A DNA stretch of 64,000 nucleotides, taken from the NCBI GenBank assembly GCA_018907035.1, contig JACCIC010000003.1:5491001-5555000 (forward strand), written 5' to 3'. The position numbers were made by a program, and so were the translations under genes. Of this stretch, positions 52,046-64,000 are shown piece by piece. How positions within the stretch are numbered: the first letter of the stretch is position 1; each line of letters opens with the position of its first letter. The stretch is from Sycobia sp. Sy_11 (Eukaryota > Arthropoda > Insecta > Hymenoptera > Epichrysomallidae). The notes under the pieces were generated by a model that was not told where the DNA came from, searched no databases, and saw nothing but the letters and a program-made list of their open reading frames with translations.

Positions 52046-54219
52046 TTACATCCACAATCTCCTTTCAAGGTTTTTATTGTTGATCAAGCCTTGTCCCATT
52101 TTGATACTTTGGCCCACCTCGGTGGAGAAAGTAAAGTTACGCGGTGCTTCGAATAGTAGGACGATAGTCGAACCCATTCGAAACTCGCCAAACAGCTCAC
52201 CTTTCTTTACCCGAAGGTTGTCAAACTGAGCATCCTCAGAATTTTTACCTTGTGGCCATTTCTTTGTATTTGTTACTAATTTTTCATCTTTAAAAACGTG
52301 AATCGAGCCAACATTGGTCGCACCAACTGCTGCATAGGCCATAAACCCTTCAGCCCACTCGCCTATATAAACTGCACGTTCATTCTGCGAAAACAAGTCT
52401 GGTAGCCAACTGGCAATCCGAGGATTTACGCTTAATAATTTTCCTATAAAGAATCGAAAAACATTTTTAAAAACTATTTTGTTAATTTAAAAAAAGAAAA
52501 ATATTTTTGTATTTTGTGATTTTTTATTTTCAAAAAAAAAAAACAATAGAAAAATTTTATTTTAGAAATAAATAATTCTATTCTAATCTTCTCTCCTAAT
52601 CTTCTAATTCGAAAATAAATTATTGTTCATATTTCTATAATATTAATAATATTTTAAATAAATTTCAAATTGTTGTAAAAAAATGAATTTAAATAAATAC
52701 ACACACACACATACATATAATAAAATAGTAAAAGTAATTTAGTTAAATTGCCAAATTGAAAAAAATTTCTTTAATAGATTAGAACTTTAGTATCTCCAGA
52801 TTGTTATATTTTCAAATTAAATCTGTTTGTATTCAATTTTTCAATCAATTAGAAATAAACCAGTATAAAGCGAATAAGGTAAAATATACTAATATAATAG
52901 TTTATTTAAGAAATGAAATTAGTACTATTGAAATTTTTGTTTTTTCATAAGATATAATAAGTAAATAAATAAATAAATAGTACAACTATTAATTTTATAA
53001 TAGTTAAAAAGTGGAAACCTTGAAAATGTCTGCGTAGTTTTATTGTCCAATCAGCTGGACTATGAAATCTATGATAATCTCCTGGAGCTAAATAAATTGT
53101 AAGCTGATATAGGATATTTTCAGGATTCTTTAATAATCCAGTAACATACTCATCACAAATAGACCTGTCCAGTAGTTTATTGTTTTTATCTAAGTCAGAC
53201 CAATTAGATTCACCTAAAAAGTGTTGTAAATTATAGGTAATTCCTTTAACTTGCTCTACTTTGCAAGAAGTTACAGGACCAAAATGTAAAACTTTGCCAT
53301 CTGATGGAGAAACCTAAAATTAAAAAAAAATTATATGAATAATAATAGTTTCATAAAAAGTTCAATGTAACATTTTAAAAACATGATTATACCATATTTG
53401 TATTCTCAGCAATAACTCTAGCATTTGGTTTAAGAGGTCTCACAAAAAAATCAGATAAACTTGGAAACTCTGTCAATGATGCATCTATTTCGTCTAAATT
53501 GGCTTTAAAAATTTTTGCATAAAAACTATAAATTGTTGCCCTCAGAGAAACAGGTAATTCTAAACTAGCAAAACCACCCCATAATCTACTAGTAATTCTA
53601 AGAGGTAAACAATAATAACACTCCACCTGTTTAATATAAATAAGATGGTTCTAAAAAATTTTTAATTACATAAAATTCCTTGTACAAAAGCCTAGATTCT
53701 AAATTACCATCAAACCTTCAATTGGTCCTTTATTGGTCTCATGTCGTTTTCTAAAATATCTCCACTGTAGTACAGCTAATAAAGATATCCCAAGTCCAAG
53801 TGGAATCTTCCATTGCCATTGGCGTACATAGGAACTCCATGAAATTTTTTTTCTTTTAATTTGATTTGTACTTGTAGCCGTAGATTGATCCCTGACTACT
53901 TGTCCTGATATAGAATTAACAATTTTTTTGGCAGAACAAATCAGAGTATAGGAGCAGTTATATGTAAATCGAGCTTCATAGCTGAAAGAAGTTATGTCAT
54001 TGAAAATATTTGACTTGCAAATTTACTATATGAAAGATAAAGATTAGTAATACCAAAACATTCATAATTACTATTTCACTAAAAATTTTAAAAACGAGTT
54101 CTTAAACAAATTTTAAATATAATTCAAATTCAATAAAATTCATATATATTTAAATAATAAATGAAATTAGCTTACCTGGCAATTTTGACTGCAATTTTTG
54201 AAATCCTAGTTATAGACAT
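52046..54219 (-). CDS. PISD: Phosphatidylserine decarboxylase, mitochondrial (PISD), 5 exons
   Basis: PISD makes phosphatidylethanolamine from phosphatidylserine in the mitochondrial inner membrane. Minus-strand exons are 54219-54176, 53981-53708, 53626-53393, 53313-53019 and 52443-52046, totalling 1245 nt (414 aa) with consistent phases and GT-AG borders. The basic N-terminus MSITRISKIAVKIAS suits a mitochondrial presequence. Residues ~74-91 (KIPLGLGISLLAVLQW) form the single membrane span. The decarboxylase domain shows SLSDFFVRPLKP, VSPSDGKV with Asp189, and APGDYHRFHSPADW with His265 and His268. The self-cleavage site reads FRMGSTIVLLFEAP, with the pyruvoyl-forming Ser at 374; most relatives have LGST, so Met replaces Leu before the Gly-Ser bond. 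The catalytic pieces are all present, so the enzyme should be functional. Confidence 0.95.
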
Positions 54220-55748
54220 ACTTCAAAAGCGCTAATGCTATGATCAAAGCTTATAATTAATTTAAAGTTATTATCAAACATGTCACACAGTATTTTTGAG
54301 TCATCTTTCCAATTATGCAAATATTTGTGATACCCAGCAGATTGCCGTTGTCTATAATAATCAATGTCAAATCCAAGTACAAAAGGATCAAAATGCTGTT
54401 TTTGCAATTTGTTGATAGTCAGACTACAGGATGAGCCAATCTGCCAATGAGATATATACTGTTAAATGTTTATTAATGAATTATAATAATGATATTCTTC
54501 TCTTCTATTTTTCTGATATTAGCAGAATTGCTATTGTGGCTATAGGTGGCGCTCAGACCGTAAATTTGGATTTGGTACTTCCGTATAGTTTATTTAATAT
54601 TTTGATTCCTTCCCGCGAATCCTCGTATGACAGGTACAATTTAAAAAAATATAGAAATGATATAGAAGATCGAGTACGAAGTGACAGTAGCTTTCGAAAA
54701 CAGCTACACTAGAACGTCTTGTATAGTATTAAACAACATCCTTGTTATTCACTTTATAAAATAAGTAGATATGCAAGAAAATTTGACAATTTTTCAAACT
54801 ACTACGCACTGGAGATATGATAAAATTACTGCCTTAGACAGCATACAGATATGGGAGGTACTGAGGCAGACAGATATTGCACAGATAAAAAGCAGATAGA
54901 TACATGCGAGAGCGGACGACAAATTTTATTTCGTTGGAAGAGAAAGAAAAAAGTATATCCCCAGATATCTCTTTTATAATTTCTTCTGCACCAACACCAA
55001 GTAATGTGATTGGTTAGCAGTTTTCAATTCCTAACCTTACCAGTTCATAAAATCCGTATGTGGAATGCACGATAGAATGCAAATCAGATGCAGAAGTTGA
55101 CAGAAGATTGCAAATAAAGAATGTGCACGAAGGGCACAGCTAATTAGAGTATTGTGAGAAGGAGAAAAGATACATATTATGTTTTTTCTATCTTGCACTA
55201 GACGAAAATGACACAAACTATCCTCTATTATTTAACACGGCAGGTTTCTAGGACTGCCTGTCTCGTATGCCCAAGCTCCCAAGGCTTCTGTATCTTATAA
55301 CAAGTTTTCCCATATTTCATCACGTTAATGTAATATTAAATAAAAAACAATGGATTAAAATAATTTTATCATTAAGATTGATTTCTTATTTTTGTTTTTT
55401 TTTTGTTGTATAGAATCTATCTTCATTTATGTAAATGAACTAATATATAGTATGTTAGCTAATTTTTAAATTTGGTTGCGAATATGCGCCGGTTCCGGGC
55501 CCGAAATCCGTTTCTGCTCGGCGAAATCTGATACATATTTTATAGTCTATGTTCATATACACGAGCGTTGCAGACGTGCAGACGGACACCAGGATTTTTA
55601 GAGGTCACAATGTCATATCCACAAGGGTATTCGAACAGCATTTACACTACAGATATTTGGAGGTCCTAGATTTTGATAGATTTAGATTATTAACTGAGTT
55701 TCTACTTACTATTACTAAACACGACTCTGATTATAAGCCGAACGAAAA
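54220..55748. other. Intergenic region between divergent PISD and TPI
   Basis: The two genes point away from each other, so this 1.5-kb stretch should hold both promoters. A minus-strand frame of 65 codons (54407-54210) overlaps the PISD start out of frame, and a plus-strand frame of 93 codons (54431-54712) lies beside it. Neither resembles a family I know, and the first lacks an ATG at its 5' end. The 54840-55300 part is somewhat richer in GA and could be 5' UTR or an upstream exon. No TATA box is convincing. Confidence 0.4.
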
Positions 55749-56990
<1,242 letters not shown>

Positions 56991-57040
56991 AAATTGTGTG
57001 CATGAATTGTACATTAAAATCTGTCATTCTTTTAATTAAT

Positions 57041-57046
57041 AATAAA
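57041..57046 (+). terminator. Polyadenylation signal of TPI
   Basis: AATAAA 50 bp downstream of the TPI stop codon, the first in the 3' flank. Confidence 0.5.
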
Positions 57047-59501
57047 ATATTTATTAAATATTTCATTATTTTATTTTTAAAGCACATAACATTAAGTAAC
57101 ACTTGATAAAAATATGTATGTATAACATGCACCTACAGAAACGTGTGTTTAAAATGATAATCATGTAATTTTAAAGCAAATAAGGCATGGTTAAAATTTT
57201 CTTTTATTTCAGAAAATATTGTAAATAACAAAAAAATTTTAATAAAAGATAAGTTATGAATGAAATAAGTTATTTAAAAATTATTATTTTATTTGACTGC
57301 TCCTTATTGTACCCACATTAAAGTAATAACAACTGAAAAGGCTATGAACAACTAAAATATTCAATACAAATCATAATTCTTGTTTTATTTTTGAAAATAC
57401 AATATTTATTATTTATTTAGCCCTATAATTTTCATATTGTCAGTATTGAGAACACTTTGATCAAATTAAATTGCAAATTTACAAACATTTTTGAAAACTT
57501 TTTATAAATTCTCAAATCATGATCAATGAATGCATTTAAATTAGTGTTGAAGTAAATTATAAACAACAAAAGTTGATGTTAAAATAATTGGCATTTTATT
57601 TGCATCCTAAATAAATAAAATTTTCGACGATGTTAATATAATAGTGTGTGTAAAATCGAATTATGAATTCAACAAAATAAAGCTTTTATATACCAAAATG
57701 ATTTTGTATTATATGTATAGTGAATACAGAATGAACTAAGAATTTATTATTATTTCAATAGAATTTAAAAATTCTCAAGTAAATTTTATTTAAAGTAAAT
57801 TAAATTTTTTATTATATGAACTAATAAAAATTATAGCATTGGCTTATAGTAACATAGAAATTGAAAGTCAAACTAAAGAGGATAATCGGGGATTCGAATG
57901 TGGCCGGGTTGAAAAATAAAATAATAACTAGTAAAGTTTAAATGAAATAAAAACTTATTAATATTTTTTAAATTATGTAAAAATATAGTATACAATAATA
58001 CAGTTTTCTTTTCAAGAAAGGAAGCAAAATTATTTGTTTTAATCAAAAAAATAGATAATAATTTTCGTATATTTACTTTTCGCAAAATGTTATTAAATTT
58101 TTCTTTAATAAAAATTTGTATTCATGAATCAAACGATAAAAAATAATATGTATCCAAAAAGAATCGGATAACAACGTGATCCACATTCTTTTTGAAAATG
58201 TATACTCTAAAATCTATATAACATAAAAAACATTTATAGAAATTTTATTTATTTTTTAATAGAAAAATACGAGTTTTGCGATAATATAGCATACAAAGTA
58301 ATATTACATCAAACCAGATTTAATTTATCCATATACTCTTATTCAAAAATATTTCAAATGTAATTTACTTGAGATTTTGACATGATTTCTCAAGTAAATT
58401 ATTATGTAAAGTAAAATTTAAAAAATTCTATAGATAGACCAACTTTTTCATTCATTATTATTGGCATTCCAATTGGATACTATCCGCGCATACGCCAATG
58501 ATGTAACACCGTAACACATGCTATAAGTTAAAAGAATATTTGCAATTTTTCAAGATCAACAAATCAAATAAATAAAAATAAAAATCATAACTTATAGTGG
58601 GTGTTTTTGTATCATTATTAAATAAAATAAGTTGGATTTTTAATCAATTTAAAAAAAATGTTGTTTTACTATTACATGATAATATTCACCTGAGATATCA
58701 TAAGCCAAATATTCAAATGAATTTTCACCTAAAATATCATATGAATTTCTTCAATAGAGGTGGTGTACAGTAATTTTGAAAAAAGAACAAAATAATCACC
58801 ATATTTTAAATATATATAAATCGGCGCTTCCCAAGTATTGGTATATAACATAGTTGTACATTTTGTTTCAAATACAAATTAGAAAAATTAGAAATTAAAA
58901 ATTTAATTTGAACCTTGACCATGACCTTGAAGGATATTCTAAGGTCCAGATATAAAATTTTTAATGGTAAACATTCTTTTTTACATTATTATTCCAAGAA
59001 GAAATTAATAATTTTTAAAAGTTAGTCGTATTTGATTGAAGACTATTGAATTATATAAATTTTAATTTTAGCATTTCTCTTCGAATTCAATGAATGGCTC
59101 TCGAATTTGAAATTTTTATCTATAGATGAAATTACCTTGAAGTCCATGGTCATTGTCCAAATGAAGGACACTCTTCATTTGTATTCATTCGGATTTTAGG
59201 GTGCGTTCAAGCAGGTTCAAACTGTTGACGCCCGACCGATCCAACACAGTGTCAATTTATACATGAGCTTGTGTCGTTCATTTTTTAATAACTATTATTC
59301 AATGTGGTTTTTTGCTGTGCAAAAATAATACAATGAATATAGTTATTGAAACTAAACTACTAAAATGTGGCCTAACGATACGTCAGACTTGGTCAGACTC
59401 ACATAATACCAAACGGACACTGGTATTGTCAAATTTCAAATTGCGAAGCACTGGTGGCGTCTGGCGTGATGTCGAACAGTCGAATTCGTCCAACTATCGG
59501 T

Positions 59502-59556
59502 AGCTTGAACCAGCTTGAACCAGCTTGAATCAGCTCGAACCTGCTTGAATCGAGCT
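59502..59556. repeat. Five tandem ~10-bp units, consensus AGCTTGAACC
   Basis: AGCTTGAACC occurs twice exactly, then AGCTTGAATC, AGCTCGAACC and TGCTTGAATC. GTTCAAGCAGGTTCAAAC at 59209-59226 is the same unit in inverted orientation, 290 bp upstream, so the island may be bounded by inverted copies. Confidence 0.8.
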
Positions 59557-60279
59557 GGCTTTAATACCTCATTATATAGCTTTAGATCAAATGATCAAAT
59601 TTACACGAATTTTACCCTGGTTTACCCATGTCAGCCCATATTTACCATGCCTGGCGTTACCTGATTTAATTTCGTAATGTGACTGTAAACGTGCCGTCAG
59701 GTGCCGTCAATCAAATCTAACTCCGACGTAATATTACTAGTCTGTTCAGGCAGAGATTTATCTGGAGAGATTAGAGAGATGTTCGTATGTTGCAATATTT
59801 GCAATAATCTCGCAATTTGGAATTTTAAATATTACTTTTATAATACAATAAAGAGACCATAAGAAAATATATATAAGTATGAAATTTTTTTTTAAAAAAA
59901 TAGAATCAGAATAGTGCGTAACTGCACATTTATTCTATGCGTAGCAGTGGTACTTTTTAAATACGTATTTTTTATTAGATTTTATTGTAACATACACTGA
60001 CTATATAAGCTTATTCTTCTTCCTCTATCTGTATAGTATAGATGTTAAATATTCTATCTTATTGTAAATTCATCTTCTCTTTCAGTTTCATCTTTATAGT
60101 TAATATAGATAAGTAATTCTCTTTTGCACTGTCATCGTCCTCAACACATTTTCAAGTCCCGTTCAACGTCCGTGTGTAGTACAGGCTATATAAATTCGCT
60201 CATCAAAACCGGCAAACGCTTTTAGCAAGCCGTTCTAGAACTTTCATTCATTATATTATAAGTGTTTAAACTTTCAAAA

Positions 60280-62156
60280 ATGTTAAAGGTAAATATTTGT
60301 TTTGTTACACTTTTGTTTTTACATGCCTTATATTTTATACTAGAATAATAACATTTAGAAAGTTTAACACATAAATATGTGTTTAATTATAGAATAGATT
60401 TGTTGAATTTTTTATTTCTTTTTATGTATTTTTTCTATTCTTTTTAATTAGTTTTTTTTAAGTTTGTATTGTTTACAATAATCTTATTCTTATTAATAAT
60501 TCAATATCTATTAATTTATTCAAAATAAATAAATAAAAAAGAAAACTTATTCAAAATTTTTAAACTGTTAAAGGGCGTTGTAACTTTGGTTACTGGAGGA
60601 GCTTCTGGTCTAGGGAGAGCAACTGTTGAAAGATTTATTAAGCAAGGAAGTAAAGTAGTTATTGGAGACCTTCCTACATCGGAAGGAAGTAATTTGGCTA
60701 AAGAGCTAGGAGATAACGCAGTTTTCACACCATTAAATGTATGTTAAATATTAAAACTTTAATATCAAAACATATTTGTTAAAATAAATATTTTTAAAAA
60801 TTAAATTTAAAATTTATTTTTTCATAATATTTTAAGATATTAATTTACTTATCTATATTAAATCTCAATTTGTTTGAAATATTATTTATAAAGGGCATAA
60901 AGAAAAATTTATATTACAAATTTCCACTTATTAGTAATTTATATTAACTTTATTTATTTTGCCTTAATAAAGTAATACATAAATAATATAGTTTAAATGG
61001 CTATTATGATAACTTTTATTATAAAAATAAAGCTTCTTTTAAGTTCATCTTATTCTCTACTATATTTTATATTTATTAAAAGCTATGAGCATGCAGATGT
61101 TGGTTAATTCATATAATTTTTATGATAGTTTTTATATTAGTTACTTCAATATTACAAATGCCAAGTTTAATATGTACATAATAAGAATGTAATAATATAT
61201 ATTTTGTATACAAAATCTGCAACATATGGGATATTTTTTATGAAAAAATTCTGTGTATTATTTTTAAGATCACTATTTTTTATTAACAATAATTAATTTT
61301 TTATAATATTTATTTTTGTGAAAAAAATCATATATATGAAAATTTAATTAACATTTTTTAAAAAATTGCACTTAGGAATGATTATTACTATTATATGTAC
61401 ATATACCTATACTAAAAATTATAATATATATTTAGGTAACATCAGAACAAGATATGCTAAATGCTTTACAAATCACAAAAGAGAAGTTTGGACGTTTAGA
61501 TGTACTTGTTAATGCCGCTGGTATTGCAGTAGCTTATAAGATTTATAATTCACAAAAGGACAATGCTCATTCATTAGAAGACTTTGCGAAAGTACTAAAT
61601 GTCAATACTTCGGGTACATTTAATGCAATCAGATTAGCTGCTTCCTTAATGTCTAAAAATGAACCAAATGAAGATGGTCAACGTGGAGTAGTTGTTAATA
61701 CTGCCAGTGTTGCTGCTTTTGATGGTCAAACTGGTCAGTCTGCATATTCTGCTAGTAAAGGTGCTATTGTAGGAATGACTTTACCTATTGCAAGAGATTT
61801 GTGTCGTGATGGTGAGTGAATCAAATAAATAAAAATTAAAATTGAATTAAAGAATACGTTAAATGAAGATGTACATTAAAATAATTTTGAATGATATTAA
61901 GATTCTTGTAAGGAAAAAAAGTTTGCTTTAATTTATAGGAATTCGAATAGTAACAATTGCTCCTGGACTTTTTGATACTCCATTATTATCAAACTTGCCT
62001 GACAAAGTACGTGCTTTTCTATCTAAGAGTGTGCCATTTCCTCAGAGACTGGGAAAACCAGATGAGTTTGCCCATTTAGCACAGGCAATTGTAGAAAATC
62101 CAATGTTGAATGGTGAAACCATAAGATTGGATGGTGCTCTCCGCATGCAGCCTTAA
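60280..62156 (+). CDS. HSD17B10: 17-beta-hydroxysteroid dehydrogenase type 10 (scully homologue), 4 exons
   Basis: A mitochondrial short-chain dehydrogenase that oxidises 2-methyl-3-hydroxyacyl-CoA and steroid substrates; in animals the same protein is also part of the tRNA methyltransferase/RNase P complex. Exons 60280-60288, 60574-60738, 61436-61811 and 61939-62156 make 768 nt, 255 aa (human 261). Exon 1 codes only Met-Leu-Lys before its donor, so the start is inferred from context and phase. TGGASGLG at 10-17 is the NAD-binding glycine motif, VNAAGIAVA follows near 83, and [11 protein letters not shown] carries catalytic Ser149. YSASK carries Tyr162 and Lys166. [17 protein letters not shown] and the ending [11 protein letters not shown] are typical of this subfamily. 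Everything needed for catalysis is present. Confidence 0.96.
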
Positions 62157-63260
62157 GTGTTTTATAATATATTTTTTTAATATTCTGCATCATTCTAAAA
62201 ATTAATGCACAAAAAAGAAATTCAAAAAAATAAAAATTTTAATAAAGATCTTATATGTAGATACAATTAGAGAAGTATTATGTAAATGGTCTTCCAGTGC
62301 ATGAATTTTTAGTATAATTTATTTTCCAAATAAAATTTTGTAGATTTTATATAATGAATTTTTAAAATATATATTTGTTTTTATAAAATATAAAAATTGA
62401 AAACAAGGTAAAAAAATTTAATTAAATTTTATCATGCTTGGTATTATGTTAATAAATGAATAAACAAATATTTTTGTACACGCAACATTATTGTAATTTT
62501 TCTATATATAATTTACAAGAGCAACTAACTCGGGGGGTCAGCTATTACAGGTAACAGTTGCTGCTTTATACGATGTGTTTTATTGTTTTAACATTTTTTC
62601 TATTTTTTTTTGTTTCTTTTATTATTTCGTTATAACCCGCTGTACATCGTTCTTCGTTTTTTAATTAATTGCGTTTTTCATTTCTTTGTAAATGCTGTTG
62701 CAAAAATCGCAACTCGTTTTTTTTTTATTATATTAAATCACTATAGGTAGAGAAAGAAAGAGAAAGATAAACAGATTGAGGTACACAAAACACGCTTTAA
62801 AAAATTGTTTGCACGTTTATTGATTTTCTATACGATATAGTTTTAATTTTTTTTATTGCATTTTTTTCCGTATATCCTTTCTCTTTTCTTTATCTTTTCA
62901 TCTAAGCAGTTATTAGTTTTTGTCAATTAGTGTTACATGATTGAAATTCTTGCGTGACACGCCATGCAAACATCTTGGAAAACATTCAATTCATACATAG
63001 TACGTACAACATGGTCTCCATTGCAAACAAAATATGTGTCATCCGACATTTTAGCATTGAAATTCTATCCATATATAAGTATCTTTCATGTGTAAATTGT
63101 ATTTTATGTTTTCGTATTGAAGGTGAAGGCCCGTGTGTATTATTCCATTACTCCCTGCCCTTTATTTATTTTTTTTTATTGTTGCTCGCGTTTGTGTGTA
63201 TCTTTGTGACTTTGTGTGAATGTGTATATTTGTATATGTTTGTACGCGCTTATCGTGCTT

Positions 63261-63314
<54 letters not shown>

Positions 63315-63576
63315 ATATTTTTTGTATTTTATAGATTCGCATTTAGTCTTCTTGTTTCCCAATTATCTCGGGAGAATTCCAGAACTCAAGCAAATGGCGG
63401 AACTTATGCCGATGACTTAACGGAAGAGCCAGTTTTCGGTTTTGCGTTATTAAGGCAGAAGGGCAGCAGCGCGGCGCGGCGCCGTCTTCATTATCATCCC
63501 CGTCGCCGCCGCCGCCGCCGACGACGACGGCCCGGGTCCCATTGTAAACCATCAGAGCTCCGAGATTATGTCAGTC
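62157..63576. other. Flank between HSD17B10 and a converging minus-strand gene
   Basis: AATAAA at 62241-62246 is a plausible HSD17B10 polyadenylation signal, 85 bp after the stop. The remaining 1.3 kb is AT-rich with T-rich runs and a long TA tract. Because the last exon at 63577 is on the minus strand, much of this stretch may be its 3' UTR. No other exon was recognised. Confidence 0.45.
63264..63311. repeat. (TA)n microsatellite, 48 bp
   Basis: Uninterrupted run in the likely 3' UTR of the gene at the right edge. Confidence 0.97.
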
Positions 63577-64000
63577 CTAGGCGTTCGATTCCTTGAGGTT
63601 TTGGAGCTTCTGCAGTTGGTCCGGCTGCAGCTCGTCGGGTATGCTCGCCCTGCCGCCGACGAGCATTTTGCCGCTGGGCGGTGGCACGGCGGGCTCCTCC
63701 TCGACGAGAGCCGACGCGCCCTCCTCCGCTTCCGCCTCCGCTGCCGCCGCGGCCGCGGCCACGGACGTGTCGCCGCCTCCTGCCCGGCCGGGCATGCACT
63801 GAGAGTTGTCGGCCGTGCTCGGCCCGGACAGGGATTCGGCGTCGCTGCCGGACGAGCTGCTCACCGGGAAGGGCGCGGAGTCGGTCGGCTGATCGTCCAT
63901 GACCGACTTCTCCTCGGACTCGCCCTTTTTCAGCCGGCTCAGCGACGACGGCGCAGGAACGCCCTCGTCTTCGACGGCCCGCTCCGCCTCCTCCTCCTCC
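63577..64000 (-). CDS. C-terminal exon of an unidentified protein, continues past the window
   Basis: On the minus strand the frame is open from the window edge to the stop at 63577, giving about 140 residues. From the left it shows a run of Glu, a basic-acidic segment (LSRLKKGESEEKS), a Ser-rich stretch (PVSSSSGSDAESLSGPSTA), a run of Ala mixed with Glu, and a Pro-Ser segment. It ends in SIPDELQPDQLQKLQNLKES followed by Asn-Ala. The final 20 residues look like a short helix and are the part most likely to be conserved. Composition is strongly GC-rich compared with the flank, as in the CNRIP1 exons. The sequence is mostly low-complexity and I do not recognise the family. No acceptor splice site was fixed inside the window. 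Confidence 0.6.
   Translation of the reverse strand, partial: EEEEAERAVEDEGVPAPSSLSRLKKGESEEKSVMDDQPTDSAPFPVSSSSGSDAESLSGPSTADNSQCMPGRAGGGDTSVAAAAAAAEAEAEEGASALVEEEPAVPPPSGKMLVGGRASIPDELQPDQLQKLQNLKESNA

Larger units (their letters stand above)
56991..60279. other. Intergenic region between TPI and HSD17B10
   Basis: AATAAA at 57041-57046 is a likely TPI polyadenylation signal, 50 bp after the stop. The stretch is very AT-rich up to about 59190. It then contains a GC-richer island (59200-59760) with decamer repeats, listed separately. The last few hundred bases should carry the HSD17B10 promoter. No exon was recognised. Confidence 0.5.

Overview
The window is nuclear DNA of an animal, most likely an insect. 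The base composition is strongly AT-rich, many introns are short (about 60-90 bp) with GT-AG borders, and there are many long (TA)n microsatellites and decayed mariner elements. All five genes I can name are single-copy housekeeping or signalling genes of metazoans. The choice of insect (perhaps Hymenoptera) is inference from overall character; no marker in the window fixes the order.

Layout: 357-9681 (+) holds RPAP1 in 12 exons. Its long fifth intron contains decayed repeats, and its tenth intron carries a short, internally deleted mariner copy. 9682-15610 is AT-rich and shows no gene. 15611-31045 (-) is CNRIP1, two GC-rich exons separated by an intron of about 14.9 kb that holds a fold-back MITE and many microsatellites. 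31046-31620 is the GC-rich upstream flank of CNRIP1. 31620-52045 has no recognisable host gene, but it does hold a dead mariner transposase, a possible LINE fragment, several fold-backs and a hammerhead-like RNA motif. 52046-54219 (-) is the phosphatidylserine decarboxylase gene (PISD, 5 exons). 55749-56990 (+) is triosephosphate isomerase (3 exons). 60280-62156 (+) is HSD17B10/scully (4 exons). 63577-64000 (-) is the GC-rich last exon of a gene that continues beyond the window and that I cannot identify.

The exon models of RPAP1 (1232 aa), CNRIP1 (169 aa), PISD (414 aa), TPI (247 aa) and HSD17B10 (255 aa) were built by hand from reading frame, splice sites and family motifs. Each closes exactly in frame. 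The genes share no pathway as a block: RNA polymerase II assembly (RPAP1), a receptor-tail binding protein (CNRIP1), mitochondrial phospholipid synthesis (PISD), glycolysis (TPI), and mitochondrial dehydrogenase/tRNA processing (HSD17B10).

No clear new system was found. The items most worth a second look are the deleted mariner that still encodes an intact DNA-binding domain, the hammerhead-like motif near 46190-46264, a 300-bp fold-back MITE in the CNRIP1 intron, a 48.2-kb inverted repeat, and complementary CT/GA tracts bracketing a 350-bp segment.
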